From: Methanofervidicoccus sp. A16
GTDB taxonomy: Archaea > AGJL01 > Methanococci > Methanococcales > Methanococcaceae
Direction: 5' to 3'
NCBI RefSeq assembly: GCF_003351865.1
Contig: NZ_CP022242.1
Span: 496,001-560,000, forward strand
DNA: 64,000 bases
Shown: in pieces, positions 36,470-46,417 of the stretch
Position numbering within the stretch: position 1 is the stretch's first letter
How the letters are laid out: every line of letters begins with the position of its first letter
Notes under the pieces: model-generated
What the model was told of the DNA's origin: nothing
What the model saw: the letters and a program-made list of their open reading frames with translations, nothing else
Database searches by the model: none
Translations under genes and position numbers: made by a program

Positions 36470-37243
36470 ATGAAAACTGCCGTAGTTTTTGACTGCTCTG
36501 GTACCTTGGTGGATGTTAAAAGGATCGTCAAAGAGATAGAATCCCAGAAGTTTCTATGTAATCATCAGACTGTAGATATCGTAGATAAAAAGAGAGGTAG
36601 AGTTTTAGTTGTTATAGGGGAGAATATTCCTCTTTTAAATTTAGATCCAGATATGCCAATGAGGGATCTACTTGAGAGGATAAAGTGGAGGATCACATAC
36701 TGCCACCCTCCAATCTTCAAGGGAAATATTCTAAAAGATTGTAAAACTAAGGTAAAGGAACTACAGGACCCTGCAAATATACTTAACAGGTTTAACATTG
36801 AAACAGATCCTGGATACGCCCTGATCTGTGATACTGTAAAGGGAAGAATAGAGTATACCATTGCCACCGGAGGTTGTCTATTTGAGGGAGTGCATGAAGC
36901 CATAGAAGAGTTGAAGGATATGGGAGTGGAGATATATATAGCCTCTGGGGATAGTAAGTACGCCATTGAAAAGTTAAGTAGGTTAATAGGTATTGACAAG
37001 GATCACATCCTCCCAGAGGCACATCAACACCTTAAGAGGGACTTAGTGTTAAAGTTAAAGAGAAAAGGGTATAAAGTAGTTATGGTAGGGGATGGAACTA
37101 ACGATGTACCTGCAATGCTTGAGAGTGATCTATCGGTTATCAACTTACAGGGAGGCAAGGTTTCAAAAAAGGCATTAGATACTGCAGATGTGAAGATAGA
37201 GAATATTGGGGAGATAGTGGATATAGTTAAGAGATTGAAGTAA
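36470..37243 (+). CDS. HAD-family protein resembling a soluble P-type ATPase domain
   Basis: 257 residues. The HAD motifs are VFDCSGTLVDVKR (nucleophile D with SGT rather than the KTGT of P-type ATPases), IYIASGDSKYAIEKL, and KVVMVGDGTNDVPAML. A cap-like insertion of about 110 residues lies between the first two. It fits the archaeal COG4087-like soluble group; a phosphatase role is likely but the substrate is unknown. The ATG follows GGGATCCT, 9 bp after trpF. Confidence 0.75.
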   Translation: MKTAVVFDCSGTLVDVKRIVKEIESQKFLCNHQTVDIVDKKRGRVLVVIGENIPLLNLDPDMPMRDLLERIKWRITYCHPPIFKGNILKDCKTKVKELQDPANILNRFNIETDPGYALICDTVKGRIEYTIATGGCLFEGVHEAIEELKDMGVEIYIASGDSKYAIEKLSRLIGIDKDHILPEAHQHLKRDLVLKLKRKGYKVVMVGDGTNDVPAMLESDLSVINLQGGKVSKKALDTADVKIENIGEIVDIVKRLK

Positions 37244-37664
37244 AGATAATTAAAAAATATTTATAATAAATAAAATATACTGTTAAAAAACAGTTAAAAA
37301 AGAAAAAATATTTAATTATAGCTATATTTTTAATGTTTTTATGTTTTTATTATGATATTTATAAACTCTTGTTTCTATCAAAAATATTATAAGATTAATA
37401 ATTATTTACACAATATAAAAAATAAAACAAAAGAAACTGTTTAAAAATAAATACCTTCCATCTACTTCGAATAAAATTTTGTGAAAGTATACTAAGTGAT
37501 ATTTTTATCCATTTCTTAAATACTGGAGGAAAGAATTATCCATCTAATAAGGATTGACACTAATCTTTTAACTACAACTGTGAATATTCTTAATCTTATT
37601 CTAGTGTTCAGGAAAATCTTACAAGATAGATATTGTTAAATAGATTATTTTTTTAATTATTAAT
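37244..37664. other. AT-rich spacer with possible family C remnants
   Basis: No gene is seen. The interval 37450-37575 has CCTTCCATCTACTTC and TTAAATACTGGAGG, resembling family C motifs in both orientations, but no clean stem could be drawn. Confidence 0.35.
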
Positions 37665-37922
37665 ACTCTAATTTCCATTAAAGTAACGATTTAAATAATA
37701 AAAATAATAAAAAAGACTGGAAAAAATATTGAAATATGATATTTTATAATAAAAATTAATAATAGCAACCTGCTAAGAAGGATCTGCTCTACTTCCATAG
37801 CATCTTATAGCATCCCAGGAGAGATTATCTATCTCTTATTTTTGATCTTAATACCTTCTTTTTATTGCTTTTATTATAATTATTGTTATTTTTATTAGAA
37901 TTTTTTTAATGGGAATTAGGGT
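37665..37922 (+). mobile_element. MITE-like element, family A (copy)
   Basis: 258 bp from ACTCTAATTTCCATTAAAG to AATGGGAATTAGGGT, with the core AATAGCAACCTGCTAAGAAG and GGATCTGCTCTACTTCC. No target duplication is visible. Confidence 0.72.
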
Positions 37923-37991
37923 GTTTATTTATTTTATTATTCTTTTTAAGATTTTTATTATAATAATTACTACTTTAATGGAAATTAAGAT
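37923..37991. repeat. half-element D joined to family A
   Basis: About 69 bp ending TTTAATGGAAATTAAGAT, a diverged shared end. Its interior resembles 12136-12228. The remaining DNA to 38115 holds no recognisable feature. Confidence 0.5.
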
Positions 37992-38115
37992 TTTATAAAA
38001 TTTAAAATTTTTAAAAATATTTTCTCATACCCTTAAACGCCTTAGATTAACAACAACATCTAACACACCACCTTCTTAGTACCCATGGACACATAGAATG
38101 ATAGTAATAGGATTT

Positions 38116-39324
38116 TTACCTTAAAACTTCACAAGCCCTTTTCACCTTTTTTACAACATCTACTCCATCCTCTCCGAATATAATAACCTTATCCTTGAAG
38201 TAGATAGCATCAGGCACTCCCTCAAATTTCTCATATACTACCTTTATGCCCTCCTCTATTCCTCTGATTTCCATCCCATCAGGTAAGGGAAAAAGGGAAA
38301 ATCCACACTTCCTTAGAGTTTCTAAGATATCCGAAGAGCACTTTATTGTTATTGCACCTCTAACCTTGGGATCGTAATAGTTGGCGGTAATTATCGCCTT
38401 GGATACAATATTGGAGACTCCAAACTTCACATATTCAACTGCACCTTTTCCTGTAATCCTTAAACTGGCAATATCTTCAATATCCCTTGGAAGGATGAGA
38501 CACTCTCCAATGTAAGAATCGCCCTCTGGAATAAGAGATTGGAGATCCATTTCCCTTAGTAGATGGAGGGCGTAGTATAAACTCTTTAGTATTCTCTCCC
38601 TGTTTATATATATAGGATTGGAGTTATATCCGTACTTCGTCTTAGTTGCATATATCACAGATGCCAACACCACTCTCTTTCCCTCCTCGATGGCATCTAC
38701 AATATTATATCCCTTTGCAATAAAGGATGCCACTGCAGAGGCAAATACACAACCTGTACCATGCACCTCCCTATCTATCTTCCTCCCTCTGAACCTCCTT
38801 ATTATCTTACCTTTATAGAGGAGTTTATCCTCAATCCCAGTTATCAGTATGTAGTTGTTCCCCTTCTCTAAATCCTTAAAATACTTAGACTGTCTTATTA
38901 TGTTGTACTCCTGAGAGTTAGGGAGTATTAAAAGGGATCTTTTAAAGAGTTTAAAATACTTTTCCAGGGTTTTCTCATCTATGAAGTTATAGCCTGTTGT
39001 AGATCTTAAAACAGGATCACACACTATTTTAAAGTTGTATTCTTTATGATACTTTAAAAGTACATCTATAGCGTCCTCAGTTAATACTCCAGTCTTTACA
39101 ATAGGTACTTGGAAGTCCTCAAATATAGCCTGAAGTTGATCCTCTATTACATCCCTTGGAAGATCCATCTTAGAATATACCCTCTTGTTGTTTTGAGGTA
39201 TTAAAGAGGTGATCACAGTTAAAGGATTACATCCTACTACCTCAACTGTCTTCACATCTGCAACAATCCCTGCTCCACCTGTAGGATCATAACCTCCAAC
39301 TAATAGGACATTCACCTTTGACAT
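38116..39324 (-). CDS. thiDN: ThiD-ThiN fusion: HMP-phosphate kinase / thiamine-phosphate synthase
   Basis: About 402 residues from the MSKVNVLL start; in-frame starts at 39357 and 39333 also exist. The N-terminal ribokinase-like ThiD part shows GGYDPTGGAGIVADVKT and GTGCVFASAVASFIAKG. The C-terminal 160 residues, after LHLLREMDLQSLIPEGDS, form the ThiN domain that joins HMP-PP and thiazole phosphate in archaea lacking ThiE. One protein thus covers two late steps of thiamine synthesis. Its 5' end overlaps mptE. Confidence 0.9.
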   Translation of the reverse strand: MSKVNVLLVGGYDPTGGAGIVADVKTVEVVGCNPLTVITSLIPQNNKRVYSKMDLPRDVIEDQLQAIFEDFQVPIVKTGVLTEDAIDVLLKYHKEYNFKIVCDPVLRSTTGYNFIDEKTLEKYFKLFKRSLLILPNSQEYNIIRQSKYFKDLEKGNNYILITGIEDKLLYKGKIIRRFRGRKIDREVHGTGCVFASAVASFIAKGYNIVDAIEEGKRVVLASVIYATKTKYGYNSNPIYINRERILKSLYYALHLLREMDLQSLIPEGDSYIGECLILPRDIEDIASLRITGKGAVEYVKFGVSNIVSKAIITANYYDPKVRGAITIKCSSDILETLRKCGFSLFPLPDGMEIRGIEEGIKVVYEKFEGVPDAIYFKDKVIIFGEDGVDVVKKVKRACEVLR

Positions 39325-40046
39325 CTTATCCATTCCTCTATAGATAATATTACACATTTTCCATGCTCTTTAAGGTACTCTACTAACTCCTTAGCATACC
39401 TTAACTTCTTTATCTTAATATCATCCCCTTTCTCTACCTCCCTCCTTAGGTTCGGCCTTGAGTACTTAGTTATATACTCTCCAAAGTCCATACCACAGAG
39501 TACTATTCTCTTAGCACCGTAATACTCTGCAAGGAAACAACACCTATCACCGTCTGTAAATCCCCCATAGTTAATAAGTCCTGGAATCTGGACAGGAACC
39601 TGATAACTTCCTACAACATTCTTCAATTTCGGTAGATATTTTTTTATCCTGTCTATGTTATCTCCATGGGCATGTACTACAACTATGGATCCCTTCCTAT
39701 TACTCTCCAATATACTATCCATATCTCCATCTAGATCTGAAACTATTATATCTGGAAGGATGCCCTCCTCCAGTAGAGCCTTTGTTGCCCCATCTGCAGA
39801 GATGATTACTTCTATCTCTTTCAGAGTTTTTAATATCCCTATATGCCTCTTTATAGAGGGACCAGCCCCAACTACATAGACAGTTTTACCCTCTATTAAC
39901 TCCCTTAGCCTCTCCACTGGGACGTTATTTTTTAGCCTATCAATTAGATCCTTCAGTAGTAATCCACTCTTTAAATCCATCTCCTGATCAAATTTAAAAT
40001 CCTCTATAATCTTAGAGTATATAGGTGCCCAATCTTTGAGGTTCAT
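39312..40046 (-). CDS. mptE: 6-hydroxymethyl-7,8-dihydropterin diphosphokinase MptE
   Basis: 244 residues from ATG 40046, downstream of GTGAAG; a GTG at 40055 overlaps that site. It carries VYVVGAGPSIKRHI, the acidic SDLDGDMDSI motif and VVHAHGDNIDRI, matching the archaeal MptE (DUF115-related) kinase. MptE makes the activated pterin for tetrahydromethanopterin, the one-carbon carrier used by Mer. It is coupled to thiDN by overlap. Confidence 0.88.
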   Translation of the reverse strand: MNLKDWAPIYSKIIEDFKFDQEMDLKSGLLLKDLIDRLKNNVPVERLRELIEGKTVYVVGAGPSIKRHIGILKTLKEIEVIISADGATKALLEEGILPDIIVSDLDGDMDSILESNRKGSIVVVHAHGDNIDRIKKYLPKLKNVVGSYQVPVQIPGLINYGGFTDGDRCCFLAEYYGAKRIVLCGMDFGEYITKYSRPNLRREVEKGDDIKIKKLRYAKELVEYLKEHGKCVILSIEEWIRCQR

Positions 40047-40193
40047 AATCTTCACTATTTTATATATTAAGACTTTTTAATTATTATAATTATTTTTAAT
40101 AATTATTTTATTAAAATTTTTTAAGGTAATATAGATTAATATAAATAGTCTATTCTACTATAATTGTTAGAAATGCAATATTAGGTGATCAAT

Positions 40194-41504
40194 GTGAAAT
40201 TCCCAGGAAACGACATGATAACTGTAGAGGATGGAGTCCTAAAGATAGATGGATACAGTGCAAAGGAACTTGCAGAGAAGTACGGTACTCCTCTATATGT
40301 AATGAGTGAAAATCAGATAGTAAGAAACTACAGAGCGTACGAAAATGCATTTAAGGAGTATAAGAAAAAAACAGGGAAGGATTTTATTCTTTGCTACGCC
40401 TACAAGGCAAATTCCAACTTAGCTATTACAAGGTTGTTATCTAAGTTGGGAAGTGGTGCAGATGTTGTAAGTGGCGGTGAGTTGTATATAGCGAGACTTT
40501 CCAAGGTGCCACCTGAGAAGATAGTATTCAACGGGAACTGTAAAACAGAGGAAGAGATTGTAATGGGAATTGAGAGTAATATAAGGGCTTTCAACGTAGA
40601 TAGTATAAGTGAGTTGATATTAATAGATGAGATAGCGGGGGAGATGGGAGTTGTGGCAAATGTTGCATTTAGGATAAACCCAGATGTGGATCCAAAGACA
40701 CATCCTAAGATATCCACAGGTTTAAAGAGGAGTAAATTTGGACTTGATGTCCAATCTGGTATGGCTATGAAGGCTATAAAGATGGCTCTAGATATGGATA
40801 ACGTAAATGTTGTAGGACTACACTGCCATATAGGATCCCAACTGACAGATCTCTCTCCATTTGTGGAGGAGACTAAGAAAGTTATGGACTTTGTTGTGGA
40901 GTTGGAAAAGGAGGGCATAAAGGTGGAGGATGTTAACTTAGGAGGTGGTTTAGGGATACCCTATCATAAAGACAAAGAGGTACCTACTCCCTATCAGTTA
41001 GCAGAGGTTATAATTAATACTATTATGGAGTACGAAGATAAGGTAGATCTACCTAACCTCCTCCTTGAGCCTGGAAGAAGTATTGTAGGAACAGCTGGGG
41101 TGCTCCTTGGAAAGGTTCATCACATAAAGGAGACTCCTTATGGAAAGTGGGTAATGATAGATGCAGGTATGAACGACATGATGAGACCTGCAATATACGA
41201 CGCCTACCATGAGATAGTGCCCTGTGTACTTAGGGAGGAAAAGGAGGTTGTAAATATTGCTGGAGGACTATGTGAGAGTTCAGATGTCTTTGGAAGGGAT
41301 AGAAATATTCCAAAGGTTGGTGTTGGTGATATAGTGGCTATACTTGATGTTGGGGCATACGGTATAAGTATGGCAAACAACTACAACGGTAGGGGAAGGC
41401 CAAGGATGGTACTAACTAGTGATAAGGGAGTCTTTGTTATCAGGGAGAGGGAAACTTACGGAGATCTTATTGCAAAGGATATTGTACCTGGACATCTACT
41501 TTAA
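40194..41504 (+). CDS. lysA: diaminopimelate decarboxylase
   Basis: 436 residues from GTG 40194, which follows GGTGATC; a GTG nine bases earlier lies inside that site. The PLP-binding lysine is in LCYAYKANSNLAI. HCHIGSQ, LGGGLGIPY, EPGRSIVG and the C-terminal GLCESSDVFGRDR and GAYGISMANNYNGR segments are all present. It makes lysine from meso-diaminopimelate. Transcribed alone. Confidence 0.95.
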   Translation: MKFPGNDMITVEDGVLKIDGYSAKELAEKYGTPLYVMSENQIVRNYRAYENAFKEYKKKTGKDFILCYAYKANSNLAITRLLSKLGSGADVVSGGELYIARLSKVPPEKIVFNGNCKTEEEIVMGIESNIRAFNVDSISELILIDEIAGEMGVVANVAFRINPDVDPKTHPKISTGLKRSKFGLDVQSGMAMKAIKMALDMDNVNVVGLHCHIGSQLTDLSPFVEETKKVMDFVVELEKEGIKVEDVNLGGGLGIPYHKDKEVPTPYQLAEVIINTIMEYEDKVDLPNLLLEPGRSIVGTAGVLLGKVHHIKETPYGKWVMIDAGMNDMMRPAIYDAYHEIVPCVLREEKEVVNIAGGLCESSDVFGRDRNIPKVGVGDIVAILDVGAYGISMANNYNGRGRPRMVLTSDKGVFVIRERETYGDLIAKDIVPGHLL

Positions 41505-41631
41505 ACCCTGGGAAAAAGAGAGTATTATAGATAACAAGATAAAATTAAATTTTTTCCTAGTATATCTAGAAATTTTTTATTTTTTTATTTTATTATTATT
41601 TTAACTATTTTTTAAGTACTCTAAATCGTTA

Positions 41632-42027
41632 TCATTTCTTCCCTACCAACTCTTTAAAACTTAGGGCTATAGGAAAGATCTTGTAGTAGTCTATCAAATA
41701 ATTTTTACCCTCCAACTTTAACAGGTAGGGATCTATAAATAGTATATCTCTCTTTATCTTTATTGCAATATAGGGCCTGGCTCCAAATGTCTCTGAAAAA
41801 ATTAAAAGTTTTAGAATATTCTCCTTTGAGATATAAAAACTTTCCTTAGATGTAGATTTACATTCAAAGGCGTAGATCTCTCCCTTTCTCCCTGCTATAA
41901 GATCTACTCCATGACTACCTGCACTCCTAACTACTGCAAAACCCTCTCTCTCAAGTATTCTCTTAAGTTCCCACTCAAATTTTGTGCCCTTCCTATACTT
42001 AGAATTGCCCCTACCCAAAGTACACAC
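41632..42027 (-). CDS. hjc: Holliday junction resolvase Hjc
   Basis: 131 residues. The nuclease core has KGTKFEWELKRILEREGF, then SAGSHGVDLIAGRKGEIYAFECKSTSKE with the E...D...ExK metal-binding pattern of archaeal Hjc. It cleaves four-way DNA junctions in recombination. The given start is GTG; a TTG at 42018 with AGGTG before it is equally likely. It directly abuts the gene upstream. Confidence 0.9.
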   Translation of the reverse strand: MCTLGRGNSKYRKGTKFEWELKRILEREGFAVVRSAGSHGVDLIAGRKGEIYAFECKSTSKESFYISKENILKLLIFSETFGARPYIAIKIKRDILFIDPYLLKLEGKNYLIDYYKIFPIALSFKELVGKK

Positions 42028-42483
42028 CTATAGAATATTGGATAACTCCTTCTCTACAGTCTCCTTGAACTTTTCAATATCTAACTTTTTATACCTACTG
42101 ATAATCTCCCTATACTTCTCCTCGATCTCCCTCTCATCTAAATTACCCTTTTCCAACTCATCCAACCCTTTAGATATTAACTCCAAGGTTCTCTGCTCTG
42201 CCTCCAACTGGTGGAATCCAAACCTAGGACCTCCCCCTCTATAGGCTCTACATACCCTTTTATCCCATATTGGATACCCCCTATCCTTACAGAAGATCTT
42301 GTTCTTCTCTAAGTTCCTAACGATGTTTGCAACCTCATCAACAACCTCATCCTCCCCCTCTATATAGGCTCCAAAACATGTTTCCTTTACCTTGATGTTA
42401 TAATTTAGGGAGTTTAAAAACCTGAAAAGCCTTGAAGGGGATGTTTTAGCATCCTCAGATAGAACTATAACTTTTGTTTTCAC
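42028..42483 (-). CDS. probable methanogenesis marker protein 6-like
   Basis: 151 residues from GTG, with GGTGGTACT before it. The N-terminal half resembles a ferredoxin-like fold (VIVLSEDAKTSPSRLFRFLNSL and VKETCFGAYIEGE), followed by the conserved CRAYRGGGPRFGFHQLEAEQ stretch and a helical tail. From memory this layout fits methanogenesis marker 6 (DUF2102), a methanogen-restricted protein of unknown function. The assignment is tentative. It lies immediately upstream of hjc on the same strand. Confidence 0.55.
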   Translation of the reverse strand: MKTKVIVLSEDAKTSPSRLFRFLNSLNYNIKVKETCFGAYIEGEDEVVDEVANIVRNLEKNKIFCKDRGYPIWDKRVCRAYRGGGPRFGFHQLEAEQRTLELISKGLDELEKGNLDEREIEEKYREIISRYKKLDIEKFKETVEKELSNIL

Positions 42484-42568
42484 AGTACCACCGTAGTATT
42501 TTTTATCAACAATTTAAATTATTATTTAATATTAATTATTATCATTATCTTTATTAATATGTGGTAGT

Positions 42569-43201
42569 ATGGAGATTTCAGGAGTTGTACTCTCAGGAGG
42601 TAATGCAAAGAGATTAGGTGGTGAGAAACCATTTAGAAAATTTGGAAAAGGTTATCTAATAGAAGGTACCATTAAAGTACTTGTGGAGATGAAGATCCCT
42701 TTCGTTGTAGTATTTAAACATATGAGGTATTTGGATAGGGAAAATATTGATAAGATAAACTACCTGCTGAGGAGATACAGACAGAGTATAACTTGGGATA
42801 TAGTATATAACGGAGGACCTATAGTAGGAATATTCTCTGGTATGAGGGTAATAGAGGGAGATTGGATACTTGTACTACCCTGTGATACTCCCTTTATAAG
42901 TAAGAGATCTGTAGAAAACCTACTCAAATACATAGAGATTGCAGAATCTAAGAAATACAACTGTATAGTCCCTAGGCATGAGGATGGGCATATCGAACCC
43001 CTATTTTCCCTCTACAAGAGATCTTCTTTAAGTACTTTGGAAAGGTTATTAAAGGAGAAAGAGCGAGGAATTCCTATCAGAGCGTTGATCCACAGGTTGA
43101 ACCCTCTATATGTACCCTCAAAGAATATAGATAAAAGTAAAAAGGTATTCACAAATATAAATACCTTTGAGGATCTAAGGAGAGTTATAAAGGAAGACTA
43201 G
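42569..43201 (+). CDS. mobA: MobA-like nucleotidyltransferase (molybdopterin guanylyltransferase)
   Basis: 210 residues. VVLSGGNAKRLGGEKPFRKFG is the nucleotide-binding signature, with YNGGPIVGIFSGM and VLPCDTPFISK further on. MobA attaches GMP to molybdopterin for the tungsten or molybdenum formylmethanofuran dehydrogenase and formate dehydrogenase. The ATG follows GTGGTAGT. nfeD starts 20 bp after its stop codon. Confidence 0.85.
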   Translation: MEISGVVLSGGNAKRLGGEKPFRKFGKGYLIEGTIKVLVEMKIPFVVVFKHMRYLDRENIDKINYLLRRYRQSITWDIVYNGGPIVGIFSGMRVIEGDWILVLPCDTPFISKRSVENLLKYIEIAESKKYNCIVPRHEDGHIEPLFSLYKRSSLSTLERLLKEKERGIPIRALIHRLNPLYVPSKNIDKSKKVFTNINTFEDLRRVIKED

Positions 43202-43220
43202 ATATCTCTACGGTGATTCC

Positions 43221-43652
43221 ATGGAATTCTATATAGGACATTTACTTATCTTAGTTGGACTAATCATTATACTCCTTGAATCTATTTTACCTGGCCTTTA
43301 CTTTCCAGCAGTTGGGATAGCCCTAACTATATATGGTATAATGTTACTATATGCACCATCTCTGGCACTACCTCTCGCCCTCCTTGCAGGGATAACCACA
43401 GTTGTTATTTTACAGAATATGGTATATAGGGTAAAAGGAGATATAAAGATAGGACCTGAGAAATATATAGGAAGAGAGATAGTTTTACCTGTAGATTTAG
43501 ATGAGACTGGACAGGCCCTAATTACCATAGATAACGAAAAGTGGCATATTAAAAGCAGAGAGCCTTTAAAAAAAGGTGATAAGGTTAGAATAGTTGGAGT
43601 TGAAGGTGTATTCTTAGTTGTAGAGAAGGTTAAAAAGGATTATAAAAAATAA
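43221..43652 (+). CDS. short NfeD-like membrane protein
   Basis: 143 residues. Two or three membrane helices (LILVGLIIILLESILPG and the next 50 residues) are followed by a C-terminal OB-fold domain with GREIVLPVDLDETGQALI and KKGDKVRIVGVEGVFLVVE. This is the short NfeD form often linked to membrane proteases or stomatins, though none is adjacent here. The ATG follows GGTGATTCC. Confidence 0.8.
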   Translation: MEFYIGHLLILVGLIIILLESILPGLYFPAVGIALTIYGIMLLYAPSLALPLALLAGITTVVILQNMVYRVKGDIKIGPEKYIGREIVLPVDLDETGQALITIDNEKWHIKSREPLKKGDKVRIVGVEGVFLVVEKVKKDYKK

Positions 43653-43682
43653 TATTTTGAATGATCAATATATTTTTATTAA

Positions 43683-44568
43683 ATTCCAGTTCCCATCAAG
43701 ACCGTGATTAGAAGAATAATAAAAATAACGATATTTATAAAAATTAATAAATAAAAAGGAGGACAGATAACTTCTTAAAAAGAGAGATCGGTAAAATCCA
43801 GCCCTACTTTCCCAGTGTTTAGTGTTGTTTAAGATATTAGAATCAATTTTTATTATTTCACCTATAGTTTGTCCTTTATTACGATTTTAAATGTTCTTTA
43901 TTATTTTTTATTTTTATTTAAACCTTAATTCTCATTAAAGTAATGATTTGAATAATAAAAATAATAAAAAAGACTAGAAAAAATATTAAAATATAATATC
44001 CAATAAAATTAAACCTTAATTCCCATCAAGACTGTGATTAGAAGAATAATAAAAATAAAAATATTATAATAAAAAATAATAAAAATCTTAAGAGGAGTAA
44101 TAAAATAAACCTTATTCCCATCATAATAAGATTTAGATAATAAAAATAATAAAGAAGACTGAGAAAATATTAAAATATGGATAATAATAGCAGACTGTTA
44201 GGGAGGATCTGTTTTATCCCTACAGTATCTTAGAGCATTCCAGGAGAAATTATTTATCTCTTGTTTTAATTTCAATAATTTTAATACTTCTTTTTATATT
44301 TTTATTTTTTATAATTATTGTTATTCTTATTAGAATTTTTTGATGGGAATTAATAAAAATAAGAATAATAAAAAGGACTAGAAAAAAAATATTAAATATC
44401 TTTAATAAAATTAATAATAGCCAGCCTGTTAGGAAGGATCTACTCCACTCCATAGAGTATCTTAGAGCGTCCTAGGAGAGACTATTTATCTCTCTTATTA
44501 ATACCTTCTTTTTATACGTTTATTATAATTATTGCTGTTCTTATCAGGATTTTTAATGGGAATTAGGT
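43683..44568. mobile_element. 886 bp nested cluster of MITE-like elements with 9 bp target duplication
   Basis: The whole block is flanked by exact TTTTATTAA (43674-43682 and 44569-44577). Inside are repeated shared ends at about 43683, 43922, 44013 and 44109, with inverted ends near 44345 and 44568. Two family A cores lie at about 44183-44263 and 44411-44495, with a family C hairpin region at about 43770-43880. This looks like one insertion that later received others. Confidence 0.78.
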
Positions 44569-44715
44569 TTTTATTAAAAAAGTAATAGATAGATTACCCA
44601 CTTTTTATATTTAGATTCCTGAATTAAGTTAAGATTTTTATTATTATAATTATTATTTTTTAAAGTTAAAATATCACATACTCAACATATTTAGAAGGAT
44701 ACTGGAGGAGTTTAT

Positions 44716-45663
44716 ATGTCATATATAGATATTTTTCTTATATCATTTAAAACTGCTCTGATTTACACTGTAAAGGTACTCTCTATAGTACTTCCCACCA
44801 TCTTTGTTATGAACTATCTAATCAACTCTGGTATTATGGAGAAAATCTTGAAGAGGATGCTACCCCTTATAAAACACCTGAATATAAATCCCCTCTCCCT
44901 ATCCTCTATATTGGCCTGTTTATTTAGTCCTACAGTTGGATACTCTATTTTAGCAGAAGGTTTAAGGAGTAATAAGATAAGTGAAAAAGAGGTAATTGCA
45001 ACCTCCCTTGCAAACTCTTTCCCATCTATCCTCTCCCATACCTTTACATTCTTCCTCCCTGTTGTAATACCTATATTAGGCCTAACTGGAGTAGCCTTTT
45101 TATTTATAAGGTTAGGTATAGCACTTGTAAAAAGTATAGTGGGATTACTCTATCTAAATAAGTTGTCAAGGAATGGGAATATTGAAAGGGAGTTGGAGAT
45201 AAAGGGTTATAAAAAGAGAGATATTAAAGACTCCTTCTACAGCACATTGAAATTCTCGAGGAAGTTAGTGCCTGTAATGTTTATTACAATGTTCTTAGTC
45301 GTGTTTCTATCTAAATTAGGTATTTTTCAATACCTAAATAACTTAATTATGCCCATAACTGAGAGATTTCATTTAAATCCAAATGTTGGTCTGCTGGCCT
45401 TAACTGAAGTGATAAACGTCTATGGAGCCGTAGTAATGGCTGGAGAATTTTTAAGAGAGAATATACTAAGTTCCAAGGAGGTACTGATAGGTCTTACTAT
45501 AGGAAATGTAATAACCTTCTCATCTCGGTATGTAAAACACTCCCTACCTCTTCATATCTCCCTCTTTGGACCGAAACTTGGAACTAAAATAGTTATGATA
45601 AATGGAGCCATTACTCTATTCTTAGATATAATAATAATAATAGGGTTTCTAATATTGATATAA
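44716..45663 (+). CDS. nucleoside-recognition (Gate) domain membrane protein
   Basis: 315 residues with about eight membrane helices arranged as two Gate-type halves: IDIFLISFKTALIYTVKVLSIVLPTIF, SPTVGYSILAEGL, then LKFSRKLVPVMFITMFLVVFL. The motifs resemble the spore-maturation / nucleoside-recognition family of membrane proteins of unsettled substrate. The ATG follows GGAGGAG. It is isolated by repeat-rich spacers on both sides. Confidence 0.75.
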   Translation: MSYIDIFLISFKTALIYTVKVLSIVLPTIFVMNYLINSGIMEKILKRMLPLIKHLNINPLSLSSILACLFSPTVGYSILAEGLRSNKISEKEVIATSLANSFPSILSHTFTFFLPVVIPILGLTGVAFLFIRLGIALVKSIVGLLYLNKLSRNGNIERELEIKGYKKRDIKDSFYSTLKFSRKLVPVMFITMFLVVFLSKLGIFQYLNNLIMPITERFHLNPNVGLLALTEVINVYGAVVMAGEFLRENILSSKEVLIGLTIGNVITFSSRYVKHSLPLHISLFGPKLGTKIVMINGAITLFLDIIIIIGFLILI

Positions 45664-45742
45664 ACTTTAGTCATGGACATAACTTTTTAAACTTATAATT
45701 AAAAATAATAATGTTAATAAAAATAAAAAATAATTATTATAA

Positions 45743-46112
45743 CCCTACTTCCCATCTCAAAAAGATAGTTTAAAGAATAATAAGGATAATTATAAAAATA
45801 ATAAAATAAGAAGAGGTTTTAAAATAAAAACTTCTATAATCTTAGATACAAAATTTTAAAAGAAGATTGGAGGGGATGGTCCTCTGTATATCTTACTAAA
45901 TAGTGATATCAGAATAAGATCTCCTATCTTACCTAAGGGTTCGGAAAGATCCTAAGGATATCTAATATTTTTATATTGATTATTTTCATTGTTCTTTTAA
46001 TCACTACTTGGTGGGAACTAAGGTTCTTATTTTGATTTTAATACCTTCTTTTTATTATTTTTATTATAATTATTGTTATTCTTATCAGAATTTTTTTGAT
46101 GGGAATTAGGGT
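45743..46112. mobile_element. composite MITE-like element (family B plus A half) with 8 bp target duplication
   Basis: A full family B copy (minus orientation, 45743-46024, ending CTTGGTGGGAACTAAGGT) is followed by the right half of family A ending GATGGGAATTAGGGT. The whole is flanked by exact TTATTATA at 45735-45742 and 46113-46120. Confidence 0.78.
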
Positions 46113-46164
46113 TTATTATAATAATAACCATTAATAAAAAATAGTTAAAAATTAATAAATAAAA

Positions 46165-46290
46165 AAGTAAAAAACTCTTAAGATGAAGGATTAACAAAAA
46201 TCCCCCCGCCTCCCCCTACTCACTATAGCCAGGAGGATAAGGGTTATTATTTTACTTTTTTGTCCGTATTAGCTCTTTATTATGGTATTT
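46165..46290 (-). repeat. family C structured intergenic repeat
   Basis: CCTCC (46209-46213) pairs with GGAGG (46232-46236), and the outer AATCCC can pair with GGGTT (46241-46245) with one bulge. The minus strand ends with GGATTTTTGTTAATCC and then a T-rich AAGAGTTTTTT run. The rest of the spacer up to 46417 has nothing recognisable. Confidence 0.55.
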
Positions 46291-46417
46291 TAATAATTTT
46301 TTATTTTTTTGATTTTAATTATTCTTTTTCTTTTTATAATTATTATTTCTTTTAATAATTTCTTATTTTTTATTCAGGATCCAGATAATTGTCGTTAATT
46401 TAAAAACCTTCTGTTTA

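Noticed and set aside
44250-44453. 67-residue minus-strand reading frame
   Set aside because: It lies wholly within the nested repeat cluster, has low-complexity Ile/Lys-rich sequence and no ribosome binding site.
46025-46112. Independent small element
   Set aside because: It matches only the right half of family A and lies inside the TTATTATA duplication, so I treat it as part of the composite.
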